Origin: Muscardinus avellanarius
Lineage: Eukaryota; Chordata; Mammalia; Rodentia; Gliridae
Direction: 5' to 3'
DNA length: 64,000 nucleotides
Assembly: GCA_963383645.1 (NCBI GenBank)
Contig: OY726573.1
Coordinates: 20,213,158 to 20,277,157 of the forward strand
Every line of letters begins with the position of its first letter. Positions within the stretch are counted from its first letter, which is position 1. A program made the translations under genes and the position numbers. Shown here piece after piece: positions 42,230 through 53,787 of this stretch. The notes below the pieces were generated by a model. It ran no database searches and had not been told where the DNA came from. It saw only the letters and a program-made list of their open reading frames with translations.

Positions 42230-44360
42230 ACAGACACAGAGACAGCAGCAGCACCAGGTAGGTGGAGCCGGCCAACGTTTAATCTTACTTCACATCTGCT
42301 TGTTGTAATGTCTTCCATCTGCCAACTCACGTCTGTGTAGGTTATGGCGTGCGGTGTGATGCTCAGAGCGGTCTGTACAGCCTGGGATGATGAGCTCATG
42401 CTGATGAGATCTGACAGCACAGGGCGGCAACTGGGGGGCACGGATGCAAACCACTGCACCAGGCATCTGCACACACCACCCCCAGCTGTGCGCGCCATGC
42501 AAGTCAGGAGCTCACCTGGAGACCAGGGGCCCCTCTGCCCAGCCCGGGAGAAACGCCAGCGCTGTCCTGGCGCATTTGTGCCGCCCTGCTCTAGTCTGTC
42601 TGTCCCTCGTGTTGCTGGGACAGCAGACGTTCTCACAAGTCTTATAAAATTGATGCCCCTGAAAGATGGTCACAGAAGTCTCATGATCCGCATCCTTGTC
42701 GGGCAGAGTCCAGGTGGGGCGAGTTTCAGTTGAGCAGCAGGTAGCCCGCAGTACTGGGAGTTAGTCCAGAAACCCAAAGAGAAGAGCAGAGTGACTTTAG
42801 AGACCCATTGAGGGTCCCCAGGAGCGACAGTGATTTCCGTGCTGCTGAAGCGGGTGTGGTGCGGCCTGTGCTTCCAGAAGCGAGCGGGTCTCTGCACGTC
42901 AGGCCCAGGGAGGTGAGGCTATGACCAGGCTCCCTCAGCATCCTCAGGAGCCCTGGGGAGGCCAGGCCTGTGGACGTCCAGTCTGCTGGTGGGCCTCCTC
43001 CCTGTCTCAGCCCCAGCTGGGGCCTGCCCCCTGCCTGCTCCTCCCCACAAAGGAATCGAGTCAGCAAACCCACTCATCACCCCCTCCCAGAGGAAGGTGT
43101 TCAAGAAAGTAAGGGCCGCGTCCCATACATTAAATAACTGATGAATGCCTTCAATGGTTCGGGCAGAATGTGCTGCTCTGGCCCCCTGGGAGGATACCTG
43201 GGAGGGGACATGTATGGAGGCTCCCCAGGGCCATGCTCTGGAGGGTCTAGACAGTCCATTACAAGCTCAGAAGGCCTGGGTGCCCAGCCAGTCTGGATGG
43301 ACGTTTTCATGGCTAGAGGAGGAAAGGTGAGAGCTGTAAGGCAGAGGGGTGGCTGTGTCATGTGGACATAGAAGGGTGGACACGAGGGGTGGGCACCAGG
43401 GATCTGTGGGCTCGGGACCCTCTCAGGGGGAAATGTTCCCAGGTGGAAGTGTTCCCATGCTGCAGTTAGTGTCAGGAACCTTGGGCCAGCTCAGCTCAGC
43501 GCAGCCATCAGCTCCCCACACCCCCTTTCTCGTTGTTCTTGGCTGGGCTACCCACACCTGGGGGTCCTAGATCCTGCTCTTCATCTGAGGCCTGGTGAGC
43601 ACCCCGGTGGTTCCTCCTGGGTGGTGGTTCTGGCTCTGACGACCCACTGAGCTCTGTGCCTGCCAAGGCAGCTGCCTGCCAAATGCAGCAGTGTAACCCC
43701 TTCTTCTGGGCACAGCCCCCTCCATTCATGACTCAGGTGAGGAGCTGCCCTTCACTGCTAGTCCCTTACGGGCATGCAGGTCTCTGTCTGAAAATCCCAC
43801 TGAGACCGCTGGATTCAGCGCAGTGATTACTAGCTGAAGTGGCTCTGCCTCCCAGTCCCTCACGAATACCCCCACCCCGCCCCAGAGGACTGGAGCCCTG
43901 CAGCTCCTACACCAAGGCTGGCACTCTACCTGGCCGAGTCTGGGAGAGAGTGGAGGTCGTTCCCCGCAGAGCCCACGGAAAGGGCGTGGTGCTTCAGAGC
44001 TGGCAGAGAAGAACCAGACCCCGGACGTCTGAACGTGAGTCCTGCACTCATTGCATGTGGGGATTGTCGGGGTGGGAGCCTTGGTGCGGCATGGGGATGG
44101 AGGGAGGGTCCAAGCAGCAGAGTTGAGGAAGTAGGGGAGGGGACACAGGGCTGGGGCAGGAGCTGGGGTAAGCATTGCAGGGATGGAGTCTAAAGAATTT
44201 AAGAACAATACAGGGACGCGGTCAACTAACAGGTACGCAGGGATGGGGCGGAGAGGGGAGGCAGATGTTGTTTGGGACATCCAAATGTTAGGGAATAGGA
44301 AACATTGTACATTGACAGGGCGGTCCTCTGTGGGCAGACGTCCTTGACAAGGTTGTGACT
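42230..44360. other. GC-moderate sequence without recognised genes
   Basis: Many short open frames on both strands, none recognisable and none with a convincing splice arrangement. No SINE is present over about 2 kb, unusual for this window; it may be duplicated flank of the kinase pseudogene. Confidence 0.35.
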
Positions 44361-44478
44361 GGGCTGGAATGGGTCCTCTTGAGAGGGGGAGAAGGGCTCT
44401 GCATTATATCTCTCACATTTCCAGGCTCATGACATTATGTATCCCAGTTAGTGCCTGTAAAGGAGCACTTAGGGTGTG

Positions 44479-44541
44479 TGTGTGTGCATGTGTGTGTGTG
44501 CATGCGTGCGTGTGCGTGCGTGTGCGTGTGTGTGTGTGTGT
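44479..44541 (+). repeat. (GT)n microsatellite with GC interruptions
   Basis: A run of GT with interspersed gcatg/gcgtg units. Confidence 0.9.
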
Positions 44542-44757
44542 AAGTGAGGGAGCCTGCGGACTCCCCTTTAGCTCTTTTTTGCTGACAGGGGGTGCCGTGT
44601 TGTCAGTGTGGAGAGTGTCACAGCTTCTCTTGGTAAGCAATGGCTGGGAAGGTCTTGCATCAACAGGATGTCATCCATATATTTTTGTGTGGTGAATTGT
44701 ACCATTGACTGTCATATCTGGGAAAGGCGTCTAGAGATGAGGTCAAAATGCAGTCTA

Positions 44758-44920
44758 TCGTTGGGTGTGGTGGTGCAAGCATGTAATCCCAGTACTTGGG
44801 AAGTTGAGACAGGTTGGATGTGGGCCTCAGCAATTTAGGAGACTGTTTCAAAATAAAACAATAACATAGGGCAGGGAGTGCAGTTCAGAGTAGAATGTCC
44901 CTGATTTGAATCCCTAAAGA
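44758..44920 (+). repeat. Dimeric B1-ID-like SINE
   Basis: A forward SINE (tgggtgtggtggtgcaagca) with a diverged tail. Confidence 0.65.
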
Positions 44921-44929
44921 AGATTCAGG

Positions 44930-45576
44930 GTCATATAGCAATAGTAAAATGATTATTACCAGTGATACCATAAGAGGGAAGAGCCAGGAGACCAAGCCCA
45001 CTTTTCTGCCCTGGATGCCCAGGATTATGAAAGACCTTGTCTATTCTGGAAGCACCGTCTCTGAGAGCTTTTGCTATTTCAGACTGATGTAAAAACAGCA
45101 TTTCTCTCCCAGGTCTGAGCAGAGCTCCCCTCTTTCAACCCTTAGCAGATCAAGGGGGTTGCTCGCCTGTTTTGGGGGTGGCTGAGGAGTGTATTTGGGT
45201 GTATAAAATGGCCAATACTGTTTGAGATTTTCTTTGAGCTGTTAGAATGGCCTTCTGACAGGTGCTGGAAGTCAGTTGAGGCGGCAGTAATACCTCTTCT
45301 TCCAGAGATACTCAAAGCCCAGTTGGAAGTGAAATTAGTTGGATTCCCCATTTCATGTGGACATGGGTTGTTAAAGGGGCTTGCAGGGTTTAATTGTTGG
45401 GTGCTATGGGTATTGTGGGTCCAACTAGACCAGAGTACAAATGCCTGACCAGGAAGTTGGTAAGCAAAGAGAAGCTCAGGTACCAAATAAGAAGAAGGCA
45501 CCAGTTTTTGAAGGCAGATCGGGATGTGAATGGAAAATAGGTGAGGAAGGAACCCTCTCTTGAAATAGGCGTCTAG
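44930..45576 (-). pseudogene. Endogenous retrovirus env remnant (transmembrane subunit side)
   Basis: On the minus strand a frame at 45501-45142 leads to a QNRR-containing stretch and then, past a stop, to a CX6CC motif near 45085-45125. That combination is typical of the transmembrane subunit of gammaretrovirus-like (class I) Env. A hydrophobic stretch follows toward 44935. The frame is broken and no complete protein is possible. The upstream part continues across the L1 insertion, at 48348 onward. Confidence 0.65.
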
Positions 45577-46372
45577 AAGAAATAGGAACTTCCGGGAAGA
45601 TGGCGACCGAGAAAAGCGGGGCTTAAGAGCCCCGCTAACAACAAATCTCCATTACCACAAAATCAGCGCCTTTCATAGCCAGAAAACACCATCACCAGTG
45701 AAACAAAAAATCACCAGGCTCCAGAGAGAAAGTGGACTGAGAACAGAGCCACAGAGGAGATACACCGGCCTCACGCCCGAGGACATGGCAGACGCGGCAG
45801 CAGCGCCATACTGCCGGCGGCACCAGCGAATTCACGGGATGGCTACAGCAAGCCGAGGTGAGCCACTGCGGAACAGCCAGGCGGGATTTCTCTGCGCAGA
45901 GAGCATCTAAAGCTCCCAGTGGCCGAGCTCAGCACACGCTGCAGGGATTCAGAGAAAAACCAAGAAGAAAAACACCAGCCCCACAGCTGAGGGCGTAGCA
46001 GCGGCGCCATATTGCCACTGGCGGCAGCAGCACCGAATTCAGCGAGGCCAGTACAGCTACATCTGCGTACTCAAGAACAGTGAGTCAAATTGCGGGCCAC
46101 AGAGGAGAAATCCCAGTACTGTACTCCCTGGGTCTTGACCCAGTGGGGGAGGGGCGGTGGCAGAGATATCACACCATAGGAAAACGCCCAACCTGGTACC
46201 CCCCACAGTCTAAAGCAGCCTCTATCGACTCTCTGGGTCAGAGACTCTGTGATAAAACCCAGTAAAGGAGTAGTGGGGTCTGAGATACTACTGACTCGAG
46301 ATCCAGAACACCTTAAGTGAAGTCATAGTGACCCAAGGGAAGAACCCAGAGAAGGCACAAACTTCCAAAATC

Positions 46373-47257
46373 ATGGGAAAGAGGAATAATACTGGAGCAA
46401 TAAATGCCCACAACCCCACAACATCAGAACCCGATAAAACTGAAAATCAGAGATTTCTAGAAGATCAAATCAGGAAAATAACTGTAGAAATAGTAGAGGT
46501 GCTTCGAAAAGAACTCAGAGAGAGCCAAAAAGAGATAAAGGATGCAATTAATGAAGTAAAGGCCTCAATTCAAAGCACAAACAACCGATTAGAACCCATA
46601 GAGAACAGAATCTCGCTCTTAGAAGATGAGCAATCCAAAAATGAACGCATAGTTTCTAATCTAGAAAAAAATATCCGACAGCAAGATTCTGACATTGAAA
46701 AAATATGGGCCCATTTTAAGAGAGCTAACCTAAGAATAATTGGAATAGAGGAGGGAAAAGAAAGTGAAACCAAAGGGATCAACAATCTCTTCAAGGAAGT
46801 AATAGCAGAAAATTTTCCAGACATAGAGCAAGAGGTCGATACACAGGTCCAGGAAACTTATAGAACTCCCTTTAGACAGGATCGAAGAAGAGGATCCCCA
46901 CGCCACATAATTGTCAAAATGACCAATGTGGAAGCCAAGCAGAGAATCTTAAAGGCAACAAAAACAAAGGGCCAAGTGACATTCAGAGGCAAACCAATTA
47001 GAATCACTCCAGACTTCCCAAACCAAGTTATGAGAGCCAGAAGGGCTTGGAGTAACATGTTCCAAACTCTGAAAGAAAACAACTTCCAGCCAAAAATTTC
47101 CTACCCAGCAAAACTTTCTATCAAACTAGATGGAGAAATAAGAAGCTTCCATGACAAACAGAAACTGAAGGAATTTATGTCTTCAAAGCCAGCACTAGAG
47201 AAAATACTCAAAGAGATTAACTACAAAGAAGAAATAGGTAACACACTCCAGAACTAG
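46373..47257 (+). CDS. L1 ORF1p, intact (RNA-binding chaperone)
   Basis: An open frame of 294 codons from MGKRNNTGAINAHN; an in-frame ATG lies 45 bp further upstream at 46328. A coiled coil spans roughly residues 40-115 (heptads around LRESQKEIKDAINEVKASIQ). The RRM-like region follows (LRIIGIEEG, HIIVKM), then the C-terminal domain (PNQVMRARRAW, YPAKLSI, DKQKLKEFMSSKPALEKIL). ORF1p forms trimers that bind L1 RNA in cytoplasmic particles. All blocks are present and undisturbed, suggesting a young insertion. It could be translated if transcribed; it lacks a partner ORF2 in the same element. Confidence 0.85.
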   Translation: MGKRNNTGAINAHNPTTSEPDKTENQRFLEDQIRKITVEIVEVLRKELRESQKEIKDAINEVKASIQSTNNRLEPIENRISLLEDEQSKNERIVSNLEKNIRQQDSDIEKIWAHFKRANLRIIGIEEGKESETKGINNLFKEVIAENFPDIEQEVDTQVQETYRTPFRQDRRRGSPRHIIVKMTNVEAKQRILKATKTKGQVTFRGKPIRITPDFPNQVMRARRAWSNMFQTLKENNFQPKISYPAKLSIKLDGEIRSFHDKQKLKEFMSSKPALEKILKEINYKEEIGNTLQN

Positions 47258-47289
47258 AGAAACAAGATTTTCCATCCAACAGACAAGTA

Positions 47290-48000
47290 AGATTGGTTAT
47301 CTGTGGAGATTCATTATTTATGTTAGTCTTTTACCTATCTGTAAAGGGTATTGTTTGCCTTTATTGTTGTTAATTTTTAGGATTTCTAGTTGGAATATTA
47401 ATATACCTTCAGATATAGCAATTGGAAATATTTTATCCCATTCTATTAGTAACTGTTAACTCTGTTTACATTGTCTTTGGATATACAATATATATTTTTT
47501 TTTAGGGAGTTTGTATACTCTTCTGTTGCCTGTGCCATTGAAATCATAACCAAGAAATCACTGCCAATTTCAATGTTGTGAGGTTTAATGACCCAGATTT
47601 TCTCCTAAAAGTTTATAGTTTTAAGATTTATATTTAGGTCTTTTATCTATTTTGAGTTAATATTTGTATATGGGATTAGGTAAGGGTCCAATTTTATTCT
47701 TTTCCATGTAATTATTATTTTTTAACAATATTTAGTTAAAAGATTAATATTTCCACCACCAAATGTTCGTGGAAACCTTGTCAAAAATAACTTGACAATA
47801 TAGGGAAGAATTTAGCTCTAGGCTTTTTTTAAACTCCAATGGTTTATATTTCTGCCTTTAGAATAGTACTACACTGTTTCAATTATTGTAGCTTTATATG
47901 GTTTGAAATCAGAAAATATATATCTTCTAGCTTTGTTCTTTTTCAAGATCGTTTTGGGTACCTAGAGTCCATATTCCATATAAGGATAGATTTTTTCTGA
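47290..48000 (-). mobile_element. Antisense L1 ORF2 fragment in composite element
   Basis: Read on the minus strand this corresponds to L1 ORF2 downstream of the RT domain. Plus-strand landmarks are 'attggaaatattttatccca', 'aatcactgccaatttcaatg', 'gagttaatatttgtatatgg' and 'ttctagctttgttctttttc', each the reverse complement of a familiar L1 stretch. It is AT-rich and has lost its reading frame. Confidence 0.78.
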
Positions 48001-48347
48001 AAAATAAATATATAAATATATGATAGTTTTACCTAAAAAATAAAAAAAATATTCTCTGGTAAGAAAGAAAGCAAGAAGAAATATTGAAATGTTATCTTTA
48101 GGTCATCAAAAGCTTGGTGTCAGACAAATGAAACTGTTATGTGAGATTATCATTTTTAATTTTAGATAAATTGCCATAATACTAGATGTCAACTACTAAG
48201 CCAAGCATGGGAGGGAGGGATAGGGAATGAATGGGTTGGGATTGGGGGGGGCTGACTGGGAAAAGTGTGCATGTATGTCTACAAAAGTATGTATCCTACT
48301 ATGATGTATGAATACAGTGCACCAAAAAAAAAAAAAAGAAATAGGAA

Positions 48348-49030
48348 TGCAGTCAGAATGTCAAAGTTATAAAATCATTTTTCTGCTCTTTAAAAAAAAA
48401 AGAAATTGGCGTCTAACAGTTTCTCTCTTAGGATATATAAGGACGCATTTTATTTCACATTTGAGCTCAAACTATGTTTAAAGCCTTAAGTTTTTCACAT
48501 GACTCTCTAGGATATTACTTAGGTGTATTTGGCCAAAGAAACATGATTGGGTCAGCTGCCCTACTATTAACCCAACTACTATAAAACCTATGATTTCCTC
48601 CAGGTACAACACAATGTGGGACCCAATTACAAATTATTTTATTGCCCTTTGGTCAGAAGAAATTCAGGTGTTTCTGTATTGTTTGACCTCTCTCCCAGGG
48701 CTCCTAGGGACTGTACGTGGAGCTTATTACTGAGAAAGGTAAGGGGATCCAAAATTGATATCAAATGAGTGAAAAATTATTTAGCTGACTCACCGTTATG
48801 ACAGTAATGATACATTTCTAATTATTAACTTTAAGAAATAGGAGATTAAATAAGGATATAGAGGCACAATTAAAGGGCAGAGAAAGCGTCATTAAACAGT
48901 CCACTACCAGCTATTATTAGAAGAAAATGCTCACTAGTATTCATATTCTATCTAATGAGATTATAAGATTGTCGTTTTTTTACTTTACTTCTAAACACTC
49001 CAAGATAGAAAAGAATTGTTTTCTGATTTG
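48348..49030 (-). pseudogene. ERV env remnant, part upstream of the L1 insertion
   Basis: With the L1 and one duplication copy set aside, this region adjoins the env piece at 44930-45576. A minus-strand frame around 48510-48630 is rich in Trp, Cys and Asn, like a retroviral surface subunit. Stops on both sides show decay. The family is uncertain. Confidence 0.4.
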
Positions 49031-49044
49031 AATATCTTTTTTTT

Positions 49045-49228
49045 GTGTGTGTGTGTGGTACTGGGGTTCCTGGAAGCCCTTCTACCTCTGGGCTACACTC
49101 CCAGACCTATTTTATATTTCTGAAACAGGGTCTCTTACACCAGCGTGGCTGGCTTTGAACCTGCGCGATCCTCCTGTCTCCGCCTCCCAAGCGCGGGGAT
49201 TACAAGCGTGCGCCACCACGCCCGGCCA
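49045..49228 (-). repeat. Young dimeric SINE
   Basis: A reversed young SINE with the ggttcctggaagcccttcta tail and a head ending cgccaccacgcccggcc. The stretch gatttgaatatctt occurs on both sides (49025 and 49229), a target-site duplication. Confidence 0.85.
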
Positions 49229-49344
49229 TGATTTGAATATCTTAAAGGCTTTGAAATTTAGGACTGATTTTCAGAACATTGTATGTAAACTAGTAATCTG
49301 TAGTACTGTTGGCAAATTAAAAGAGGAGTAGGTTTAAAAAATCT

Positions 49345-49540
49345 CAAACTGAGCTGGGCAAGGTGACATATGCCTTTAATCCCAGTACTTGAGAGCCTCA
49401 AACAGAAAGATCACAGGTTCAGGGAGGGTCAGCACACATTACCTTAACTAGACCCAGTTTCAAAAGAAAAAAATACAGTAGGGCTGGGTGTACAGCTCAG
49501 AGACAGAACACTCCTGACTTGACCCTCAGTACACAAAAAA
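49345..49540 (+). repeat. Dimeric B1-ID-like SINE
   Basis: An older forward SINE (gagctgggcaaggtgacata to ttgaccctcagtacac). Confidence 0.65.
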
Positions 49541-50867
49541 CCTCAAACTGATATTTGTTCATATGTACTGCCAAGACTGTATTGTTAACACTTCACTAGT
49601 AATTTTCTAATGAGTGTAAATCACATTAAGCTTTCCATTCTTAGTTAAGTGCCATATTTCAGAAACCTGCCAGTCCTTTACTGGACTTTGATAATCAAAA
49701 TGGATCACCTTTCCAGGTTTGATGGTGCGTGTATGTAATCCCAGCTACACGAGACGCTGAGGTGGAAGGATCACAATTTGAGGCTTACAGTTTGTCTCAG
49801 GATAAACTTTCCTTATGGGTCATCGTAGTCACACATCTTGATGGAGCTCAGGTTGGTGATAGACATACCTGCACCCAGCTCTTGGTGAGCTCTTCCCCAT
49901 TCCCACCCCACTTCTTCTCCCTCCCCGTCTTCCCATGCTCAGCAGTGACTGGTCTTGATAAGTCTGTGTATGTCCACCATGTCCATCGAGGTGTTTCCCT
50001 TGCACGTCTTCCTCCTCCTCCAGTCTCCCTCACTTAGGTCCTCTCCTTCACTCCACTAAGATTTCTTCTTTGTCTGGACTCCCTCCTGTGCCCCTGCTTC
50101 TCTCTAGTTACTGCATATGAGGGAGAACATCCAACTTTTCACTGTCGGGGACTGACTGTTCTCATTTAGCGTAATGTTCTCCAGTTCCATCCATCTCCGT
50201 GAAAATATCATAATTTCGTCCTTCTTTATGGCGGAGTAGAATTCCATTGTGTGTATGTCCACAAATTTAGTAATGCATTGATCTGTTGATGGGCATGTTG
50301 GCTGGTTCCATAGTTTGGCAATTGTGAATGGTGCAGCTACAAACATAGCTATAAATGCATTACAGTGGAAGTCTGGTTTCAATGCTTTTGGGTAGATACC
50401 CAGAAATGGAATAGCTCGGTCATATTAGGTTTATTCCCATTCTGCAGAGGACCCTCCATGCTGTTTCCAAAGCTGCTGCACTAATTTGCAATCCCACCAA
50501 CAGTGTTTCAGAGTTTCTACTTCTCCGCATCCTCACTATTTTGTTTGTGTTTTTGATGATTGCTCTTCTAATTGGGGTTAAGTGAAATCTTGGGGTAGTT
50601 TTGATTTGGATCTCTCTGAATGCTAAAGATATGGCGTTTTTTCATATAGTTATTGACCATTTGTATTTCTTCTTTTGTGAAGTGTCTATTAAAGTTCACT
50701 TTTCCATTTTTATTAGGTAGTTTGTTTTTTTGGTGGTGAGTTTCTTGAGTTCTCTGTATATTCTAGATATGAGTTCTCTATCAGAGGAGTAGCTAGCAAA
50801 CATTTTCTTCCATTCCGTTGTCTCTTTCTTAAGGTTCCTGTGCTTTTGGAGTCTTTTATTTTGAGGC

Positions 50868-51062
50868 TCTGGGGATGGAACCCAGGGGCACTTGACCTCT
50901 GAGCTATACCTCCTGCCCTGTTTTTTATTCTTTATTTTGAAACAGAGTCTCACTAAGTTGTGGAGGGCCTCACTAAGTAGCTGAGGCTGTCTGTGAACCG
51001 TGATCCTACTGTCTCAGCCTCCCAAAGGCTGGGATTACAAGTGTGCACCACCACGCCCAGTT
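50868..51062 (-). repeat. Dimeric SINE inside L1
   Basis: A reversed SINE ending caccaccacgcccagtt. Confidence 0.75.
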
Positions 51063-51824
51063 CTTTTGGGGTCTTTTTGAGGAATTTCTTACCCATGCTT
51101 TGTGTTGTGGTGTTGGTCCTATGTTCGCTTCGAGGAGCTGCTAGGTCTCTGATCCATCTTGAGTTGACTCTTGTACAGAGTGAGAACGTGGAGTTTATTT
51201 CCATTTATCTGTATATGGTTAACCAGCTTTGCCAACACCATTTACTGAAGAGGCTATATTTTTTCAAGTGTATGCTTTTGGCCCCCTTTTCAAAAATCAA
51301 TTGGATGAAAGAGTGTGCATTCGTTTCTGAGTCCTCTATTCTGTTCCATTGGTCTGTGTGTCTGCTTCTGTGCCAATACCATGCTGATTTTATCACTATA
51401 GCTCTGTAGTATAGTCTGAAGTCAGGTATTGTGATGCCTCTTGCATGGTTCTTGTTGCTGAGAACTACTTTGGCTACTCTGGGTTTTTTTTTTTAAGCAA
51501 CCGATTTTTCAATGTCTCTGAAGAATGACCTTGGTATTTTAATGGGTATTGCATTAAAACCGTAGATCACTTTTGGAAGAATGGGCATTTTGATGATATT
51601 TATTATGCCTACCCAAGAGCATGGGAGATCTTTACATTTTCTAAGATCTTCTTCAATGTCTTTTTTTAATGTTTTATAATTTTCCTTGTAGATGTCTTTC
51701 ATCCCCTTGGATAGGTTTATTCCTAAGTATTTTAGTTTTTTGTGGGATAGCATGAGTGGAAGTGTTTTCTGGATTTCCTTTTAAATAGATTTATGATAGG
51801 AATACAGAAAAACTTCAGGATTTT

Positions 51825-52035
51825 TTTTTTTTTGGTTGTACTGTGGGTGGAACCCAGGGGCTTTCTACCTCTGAGCTATACTCCCAGACCTATTTTATAT
51901 TTTATTTGGAAACAGGATCTCACTAAGTTACTGAGAACCTCACTAAGTAGCTGAAGCTGGCTTCGAACCTGTGAAATACTCCTGTCCAGCCTCCTAAGTG
52001 CGGGGATTTACAAATGTGAGTCACCACACCCAGCT
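51825..52035 (-). repeat. Dimeric SINE inside L1
   Basis: A reversed SINE with a T run, tail ggaacccaggggctttctac, and head ending caccacacccagct. Confidence 0.75.
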
Positions 52036-52534
52036 CGAAAAACTTCTGTTTTTAAAACTGATTTTGTATACAGATACTTTGCTGAATTTGTTGATGAGTT
52101 CTAAAAGGCTTTTGCTTGAGTTTACTGGGTCTTCTAAGTATAATATCATGCCATTTGCAAATCGATACAGTTCAGTTCTTTTTTTCCTATTTGTATTCCT
52201 TTGATTTCCTTCTCTTGCCTTATTGCTCTGGCTAGAGTCTCAAGTACTATATTGAAAATGAATGGTAATAATACTTGTCTTGTTTGTGTTTTTAGGGAAA
52301 ACTTTCACAGTTTTTCCCCACTTAATATGATGTTGGCTGTGGGCCTATAAAGAGATACTTTAATGCCTAGTTTAAGTTTTCTGCAACAAAGCTGGGAATC
52401 TAACTGTGTTTGGAAATCATGCAGGACATATAGCCAGTAATATTCCAAACCACATGGTTAGTGTGAAAGTGTACCTGGAAAGAGAGTGCCAGGCATATAT
52501 CGTATGGAGGGGATCCTGGGAGCCCCGTGAATAG

Positions 52535-53772
52535 GCAGAATAAATATCATCAAAATGGCCATTCTGCCAAAACTGATCTATAGGTTCAATGCAATTCCCA
52601 TTAAAATACCAGTGGCATTCTTCAGAGACCTAGAAAAATCAATCATGAACTTCATATGGAGAAAGAAAAAACCCCCAAAGTTCAGGAAATTAAAGCAAGA
52701 ATAAACAAGTGGGATGACATCAAACTAAAAAGTTTCTTCTCATCAAAGGAAACTATCAATAACCTTAAGAGGAAGCCCACAGAATGGGAAAGGATCTTTA
52801 CCAGCCACCATTCTGATAGGGGGCTAATATCCAGAGTATACAAAGAGCTCAAAAGACTCTACACTGGCAAAACAAACAACCCAATCAAGAAATGGGCAAA
52901 TGAACTAAATAGACACTTCACAAAAGAAGAGATACAAAGGGCTAATAGATACATGAAAAGATGTTCTTCATCACTGGCCATCAGGGAGATGCAAATCAAA
53001 ACTACACTGAGATTCCATCTAACCCCAGTCAGAGTAGCAAGCATAAAGAAATCAAACAACAACAAATGCTGGCGAGGATGTGGGGAAAGAGGAACTCTTT
53101 TACACTGTTGGTGGGAATGCAAACTCGTTCAGCCACTATGGAGTTCTGTGTGGAGATTCCTAAGAAAGGTGGGAATAGATCCACCATATGATCCAGCTAT
53201 ACCACTCCTGGGTATCTTTCCAAAGGGGATGAATTCAGAGAAATATAGCAACATATGCATACCTATGTTCATAGCAGCACAATATGTAATAGCCAAAATA
53301 TGGAACCAACCCAGATCACCATCAACAGATGAATGGATAGCAAAACTGTGGGAAATACACACAATGGAATTCTATTCAGCCATAAAGAAGAACAAAATTA
53401 TGTCATTTGCAAGGAGATGGAAAACCCTGGAGAACATTATGTTAAGTGAGATCAGCCAAGCACAAAAGAAGAAGATACATATGTTTCCTCTAATATGCCC
53501 AAACTAGGAAACACAAAGAATACCAGTGGGACTCCAGTTATTGAAGGGGAAATACTAGCTAAGTTTGGATGGTAAGATAGGAGAGGAGGATGGTCGGTCT
53601 TGATTAACGAGGGTCTACACCTGAACATGTGTAAAATTATGAATAAGTCATGGTTAACCTGGACAGCCATTGGTGGGAGGGGGGAAAGGAAAACAGGTGC
53701 GGGGGGGAGGGCATCAAATATAGTGTAAATGTATACTATTTACGTTCAATAAAAAAAATTGTTTAAATTTAA
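52535..53772 (+). mobile_element. L1 (plus) with internally deleted ORF2, 5'-truncated
   Basis: It starts in ORF2 upstream of 52600, jumps in frame at about 52660 (an internal deletion), and continues open to 53507 (283 codons as read). The C-terminal zinc-knuckle-like region ([20 protein letters not shown]) and the EFYSAIKK block are intact. A short 3' UTR with a G-rich tract (53690-53710) ends in aataaaaaaa. The frame being open suggests a fairly recent insertion. Confidence 0.85.
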
Positions 53773-53787
53773 AAAAAAAAAAGAATC

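Larger units (their letters stand above)
45589..48335 (+). mobile_element. Composite L1 derivative, copy 2, full length with TSD
   Basis: A 2.75 kb element flanked by the 12-base duplication aagaaataggaa (45577-45588 and 48336-48347). Order: GC-rich 5' UTR beginning cttccgggaagatggcgacc (45589-46372), intact ORF1 (46373-47257), antisense L1 ORF2 fragment (about 47290-48000), about 330 bp of terminal sequence ending gtgcacc, and poly(A). There is no sense ORF2, so it must be mobilised in trans. The same structure is seen at 1-2830. It inserted into an ERV env remnant. Confidence 0.88.
49855..52375 (-). mobile_element. 5'-truncated L1 (minus) with two SINE insertions
   Basis: Minus-strand ORF2 pieces occur in order from high to low coordinates: 51753-51493 (LSHKKLKYLGINLSKGMKDI), 51396-51080 (SQLIFEKGAKSIH), 50850-50700 (TTEWKKMFASYSSDRELISR) and 50382-50104 ([20 protein letters not shown]). 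The 3' UTR lies at 50100-49855. Reverse SINEs interrupt it at 50868-51062 and 51825-52035. ORF2 encodes the endonuclease/reverse transcriptase; the copy is dead. Confidence 0.85.

Noticed and set aside
49045..49228. Proline/serine-type ORFs with WKPFYLRATLPDL
   Set aside because: This peptide recurs wherever the young SINE tail is translated; it is repeat sequence, not protein.
52656..53507. Independent 283-codon gene
   Set aside because: L1 ORF2 C-terminal region joined in frame after an internal deletion; it has the L1 3' UTR and poly(A).
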